DNA of 12,596 nt, taken from the NCBI GenBank assembly GCA_004151065.3, contig NWUY0300019117.1, positions 544-13,139 of the forward strand, given 5' to 3'. Shown here piece by piece: positions 9,595 through 12,596 of the stretch. The notes beneath the pieces were generated by a model. It made no database searches, was not told the origin of the DNA, and saw nothing but the letters and a program-made list of their open reading frames with translations. Position 1 is the stretch's first letter. The number at the start of each line of letters is the position of its first letter. This DNA is from Larix sibirica. Lineage: Eukaryota > Streptophyta > Pinopsida > Pinales > Pinaceae. The position numbers were made by a program, and so were the translations under genes.

Positions 9595-10255
9595 CATCTA
9601 CTTAAGCAAAAAAGAAAACTCACAAAGCTATGCCAATGTGTTTTAATAAAGTTTTGAAAGGTTTTTTTTCAAATAAATATTTTTCTAATAAAATTTGAAA
9701 AGTTTTTTCATTATTTAAAAAATTCATAATCATAATTAATAAAATAATTGTTTTTTAAAACTAATACTTTTAATAATAATAAAACTAATTTTTTGAAAAA
9801 AATATTGATTAAGAGGATGTATGAAATCCTTATTAGTTTGTATAAATGTTCAAAGTCGTGTTGGTGAATCTTATATCTCTCCTTCATTTTATCCTTACTT
9901 ATTAAAGTAGGTAAGTTAATATGTTAAAACAGAACCCAGCGCCTCTTAAAATTTAAATAGTATTACATATTATTTTATAAATAATGAGTTTTTAATTAAA
10001 CACAAATAATTATTTTAAATAAGTTGGAGTGTTGATTAGTTGTGGAAAACTAAAAAGATGTCAAAATAAAAAGAGTGCGTTAAAATGTTTTATTATGATT
10101 TTTTTTTTTTTAATTTAGATAATGAAATTATAATTTTAGATTAAAAAATTAAATTTATCCACTAATTAACTTAATCCAAAATAAAATAAACCAAACTAAA
10201 TCACAATTATATAAGTAACTTTTAATCAATTTTGCATAAATATAAGGATCACAAC
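9595..10255. other. Very A+T-rich block without genes
   Basis: Long A and T runs and TAAT/ATTA motifs dominate, with stops in all frames. Near 9650-9720 there are several short inverted blocks of the form TTGAAA with TTTCAA. The 17-mer AATAATTATTTTAAATA and close variants recur in this block and in the one at 11830-12150, which may mean that a single older A+T-rich sequence was split by the insert at 10262-11829. At this composition chance similarity is also likely. Confidence 0.5.
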
Positions 10256-10260
10256 AAACT

Positions 10261-10689
10261 TACTTACCAGGGGAGGTAGGTGCGGGTGGAGTCATTTTTG
10301 ATTCAGGTGGAAATGTTATTAGAACTTATGCTTGGGGTCTGGGCAAGAGAACGAATAATTACGTCGAATGGATGGCTCTATCTCAAGGAATAGAGTGCAT
10401 GTATGACCTTCAGGTAGAGGAATTCATTGTTTGCGGTGACTCTCGAATCATCATTTAATCCATAAACAACGTGATTCACAGGAAAGCAACAAAGAATAAC
10501 ATTCATAAAAGAATTATTCATTATTATCCCAACCTTTCACACATCATTTTTTATCATATTAGAAGGGGGTTAAATACCAAAGCAGATTGTTTGGCCAATG
10601 TTGGAGCTAGACTCAAGGAAGGGGAGTTATCCCTCGATAGACATCACACCATATTCAAATGGTGTTGCAACTTTCAAAACCTCATTTAA
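10261..10689 (+). pseudogene. RNase H domain of a plant LINE (RVT_3-like), truncated and interrupted
   Basis: RNase H degrades the RNA strand of the RNA:DNA hybrid made by the element's reverse transcriptase. The frame reads GEVGAGGVIFDSGGNVIR, then TNNYVEWMAL, CGDSRIII, and NTKADCLANVGA, in the order expected for the plant-type RNase H (Pfam RVT_3) found in LINEs. The visible catalytic acids are Glu (codon at 10366, in YVEW where AEW is usual), Asp (10438, in GDS) and Asp (10585, in KAD). The first catalytic Asp, normally in an FDGAS-like motif before the NPG of the family, is missing because the insert begins there. One in-frame TAA at 10456 interrupts the domain; it is one C-to-T step from a Gln codon. 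The frame ends at TAA 10687-10689. It cannot encode an active enzyme. Confidence 0.85.
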
Positions 10690-11003
10690 TGCCTACGAGG
10701 CCCAAGAGAATGCGCCATAAAGCCGGAGGTTGTTGCCAATTATGCAGCTCGACATATGGAAGGCTAGAGTTTACCTTTGGCACGGATGGATCTGGACTCT
10801 TCTACTCCCCATTAACTTTGCACATTCCCTGTCGTACTAAGCAGATGGGAAGTTGGTACAAAAAATACAACAGAATGATGGCATTTCCATCGTCAATAAT
10901 GTAGAGGGAGTATATATGGGAGATCCAGTTGCTCTTTCCTCATCTACTTCGTTTTGAAAAACCTGCATGCAGTGAGAATTCTCTGGATATCAAAGACATT
11001 GAG
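10690..11003 (+). other. Link between RNase H and the unknown ORF
   Basis: One frame here (10742-10957) has protein-like blocks, IWKARVYLWHGWIWTLLL and then ADGKLVQKIQQNDG, with a TAA between them at 10838 and a TGA at 10955. A second frame, that of the downstream ORF, is open from 10659 to 10904, is closed by one TAG, and then continues without a stop to 11525. I cannot tell which frame, if either, was coding. The composition matches that of the RNase H and the downstream ORF rather than the A+T-rich flanks, which supports one continuous insert. Confidence 0.35.
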
Positions 11004-11525
11004 ATGGGGGAGAAAGGATTCTCGAGGAAGAAAGGCTCGAACCTGAGCCACCTTGAGGAAGACTCTCGATTGAATTATGTTACGGAGGAGATTAATGCTC
11101 TCAAAGAAGGAATGATGGACCTTCGGAAGACGAGCCGGTGTATTTTTGAAGTGGCTAAGGCTTGTTTGGAGGAATCAAAGCAGACAAGTTTGGATTGGAC
11201 ACGTTTTGAAATGCGCTTGGAGGATGCTGAAACTGGATATCGTGTTCAGATTGGTGAAGTGGAAGAGTTGAACAGGATTGTGGTAGAAATAGAACAAGTT
11301 CTGAGTGCAAAGTTGGACGGGGTCAGTGGAAAGTTGGCGGATTTGCGTTGGAATATACAAAGCACCAGCATGAACGCTATTGAACGCCACGAGAGTCGGT
11401 TCAACCAGTTGAAAGAGATCATGGAAGTAGTGCAGGTTGACGTTAACAGACTCTACCCCTGGAACCGTGAACCAGAAGGAGAACATGCAAAGGAAACCCC
11501 CATGGACAATGCATCGGTTTCTTAG
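11004..11525 (+). CDS. Unknown coiled-coil-like protein encoded within the LINE-like insert
   Basis: This is the longest intact frame in the window. The frame is open from 10905; the first ATG is at 10929 (198 codons). I prefer the ATG at 11004 (173 codons) because it has G at -3 and G at +4, and the preceding residues look unremarkable. The protein is mostly charged and helical: blocks such as YVTEEINALKEGMMDLRKTS, EVEELNRIVVEIEQVLSAKL and NQLKEIMEVVQVDVNRL have heptad-like hydrophobic spacing. They are followed by a short Pro/Glu-rich tail ending DNASVS. There is no Cys/His cluster, signal peptide or membrane segment. It lies downstream of a LINE RNase H and just ahead of the insert's 3' tail, so it could be an extra element ORF or a captured host exon. 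I do not recognise the family, and expression is not shown. Confidence 0.5.
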   Translation: MGEKGFSRKKGSNLSHLEEDSRLNYVTEEINALKEGMMDLRKTSRCIFEVAKACLEESKQTSLDWTRFEMRLEDAETGYRVQIGEVEELNRIVVEIEQVLSAKLDGVSGKLADLRWNIQSTSMNAIERHESRFNQLKEIMEVVQVDVNRLYPWNREPEGEHAKETPMDNASVS

Positions 11526-11829
11526 CCCAAAGTAGAAGAAGAAAATGCTTAGGAATGAAGTCTTTTTTCTCTCCCTTTTGTTTAAAGGCTCTAGATGTTT
11601 TTTGTATAATATTGGTAGGACAGTTTATAAGAGTTTACACAGTCAGAAGTAGGAAGTCAAATTTTGTTAAATTATGTAAAATTGTTGAGCAGATGGAAAT
11701 CTATGTAGCTCTGTACTGCACTTAAACTTTATTTTTTGGACCCTTGGTCTTATTTTGCAGCCCTAGGGGCGTATGTAATTTTATTTTTATATAATATAAA
11801 TCCTTTTCTCGTTTCTGTTAAAGAAAAAA
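11526..11829 (+). other. 3' untranslated region and poly(A) end of the LINE-like insert
   Basis: About 300 non-coding bases follow the ORF. They become T-rich and finish with an A+T palindromic stretch (TTTATATAATATAAA near 11798-11812), a pyrimidine-rich CCTTTTCTCGTTTCTG segment and an A6 run. This resembles the closing part of plant LINE 3' untranslated regions. It is not similar to the tails of the inserts at 6683-7013 or 8541-9594, so the three tails derive from different parents. Confidence 0.5.
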
Positions 11830-12150
11830 CTTATAATTGAGGATATTGAAAAATTTCAATTACATATGTTTTTAACACTTTCATAAATAACTATTACAGT
11901 ATAAATTTAATAACGAAGATAATGGAATCCATTTTACATATTAAACTTTAAAATAAATTTTTAAGGTATTAATAAATTGTAAATAATTATTATGTAAAAA
12001 AATATATTAATTATTTTAAATAACCATTATAAAACTTAATATTATTAAAAATTATGATAAATTTTATATTAATTAATTAATATTTTTATTAAAATTAAAA
12101 TTATAATAAATATAATTTAAAAATTTATAATCTCTATAAATAAAATAAAA
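11830..12150. other. Very A+T-rich block without genes
   Basis: This is about 320 bases of nearly pure A+T with repeated TTAATTAATTAAT-like and AAATATA-like motifs and stops in all frames. It lies between two LINE-derived segments and resembles the block at 9595-10255 in composition and in a few shared short words. I see no gene. Confidence 0.55.
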
Positions 12151-12596
12151 ATATGTATCATTATATTTCTCTAGTTTATACTATAGAAGACACGAGAAAC
12201 TTTTACACTTATCTAAGACGGCCCCTAAGAAATTCTGGAGACAAATTTTAACTTGTAAAACTAAAGAAAATAATAAGATCTTCATGGAGGATTGGAACTT
12301 GTATCTCAAAAAGCTTTACGAATCCGCAGATGTCGTGGACAACATTCAAGCCCTTCTTACAACGGAGGAGGTATTTTCCTTAGAAGACATTGACTTGGGG
12401 ATTAAGTGCCTAGCTAATATCCAAAGACATTGAAGGGTACCAAGCAAAAATCATAAAAATCGGAGCACCGATCCTCATCCCTTATGTTCATAATCTCTTT
12501 AATTTGGCATTCAAACACGGATTCCCTAAGCCTCGGAATCAAAGCCTCATAGTTCCTATCTTCAAAAGCGGAGATAAAAATAACCCCTCTAATTAT
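12149..12596 (+). pseudogene. Start of a LINE reverse transcriptase, frameshifted, off the right edge
   Basis: This is the non-LTR reverse transcriptase that copies element RNA at a nicked target. Coding similarity is clear from 12182. The first frame gives a Lys-rich linker (APKKFWRQILTCKTKENNK) and then a segment ending EVFSLEDIDLGIKCLAN, as between the endonuclease and RT domains. At about 12420 the frame shifts by +1 and continues from 12423 as KDIEGYQAKIIKIGAPILIP, VHNLFNLAFKHGFP and SLIVPIFKSGDKNNPSNY. This is the conserved opening of LINE RT (the motif usually continuing NYRPI), and the window ends there. In the first frame a TGA follows at 12431. The endonuclease expected upstream is replaced by A+T-rich DNA, indicating 5' truncation or breakage. 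The catalytic RT motifs lie beyond the window. Confidence 0.85.

Larger units (their letters stand above)
10262..11829 (+). mobile_element. 5'-truncated LINE-like insert: RNase H, unknown ORF, 3' tail
   Basis: Base composition changes abruptly at about 10262, where an RNase H coding frame begins partway through its domain. The insert then carries an unknown ORF and a 3' tail, and ends in GTTAAAG followed by six A residues (11824-11829). A+T-rich DNA resumes on both sides. The 7-mer AAACTTA occurs at both junctions (10256-10262 and 11827-11833) and may be a short or eroded target-site duplication, but it is too short to be decisive. The arrangement fits 5' truncation during target-primed reverse transcription of a plant LINE carrying RNase H. 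An alternative is two adjacent insertions, one ending after the RNase H and one carrying the ORF. Confidence 0.6.

Noticed and set aside
11175-11486. Minus-strand frame of 103 codons
   Set aside because: It is antisense to the intact unknown ORF of the LINE-like insert and shows no motif of its own.
1-12596. tRNA or rRNA genes, a CRISPR array, or a prokaryotic operon
   Set aside because: I saw no tRNA-like clover-leaf or T-loop sequence, no rRNA segment, no regularly spaced short repeats and no closely packed ORFs; the content is plant-type repeat debris.

Overview
The window looks like nuclear DNA from a plant. It is strongly A+T-rich and contains no intact conventional host gene. It holds decayed and truncated retrotransposon pieces whose protein fragments resemble plant L1-type (LINE) elements. 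The size and age of the repeat debris, and the style of the LINE protein fragments, suggest a large, slowly purged genome such as a conifer. That placement is inference; no marker gene is present.

Layout. Positions 1-1040 hold an (AT)13 microsatellite and unassigned sequence. Positions 1043-3662 are two diverged tandem copies of a unit of about 1.25 kb, spaced about 1.36 kb apart. Positions 3663-5850 are unassigned, with weak minus-strand coding traces at about 5018-5380. Positions 5853-6175 are a nested tandem repeat (135 bp and 59 bp units). Positions 6683-7013 are a short 5'-truncated LINE tail with a poly(A) tract, a 3'-terminal stem-loop and a 13-14 bp target-site duplication (TSD). Positions 7014-8540 are unassigned apart from a minus-strand open frame with a degenerate zinc-knuckle spacing. 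Positions 8541-9594 are a minus-strand retroposed sequence of about 1.0 kb with a poly(A) tail and a near-perfect 25 bp TSD; it contains an open frame for a charged, partly coiled-coil protein. An A+T-rich block of about 0.65 kb follows.

Positions 10262-11829 are another plus-strand, 5'-truncated LINE-like insert. It contains an RNase H domain cut just after its expected first catalytic Asp and broken by one stop, an ORF of 173-198 codons predicted to be coiled-coil and of unknown family, and a 3' tail ending in a short A run. A second very A+T-rich block leads to the start of a LINE reverse transcriptase with one frameshift, which runs off the right edge.

Nothing here forms an operon or pathway. 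The common theme is L1-type target-primed reverse transcription: at least two insertions, and probably four, were made by this machinery in the right half, each with a different 3' tail. The most unusual items are the two retroposed units that carry unrecognised ORFs (8541-9594 and 10262-11829).
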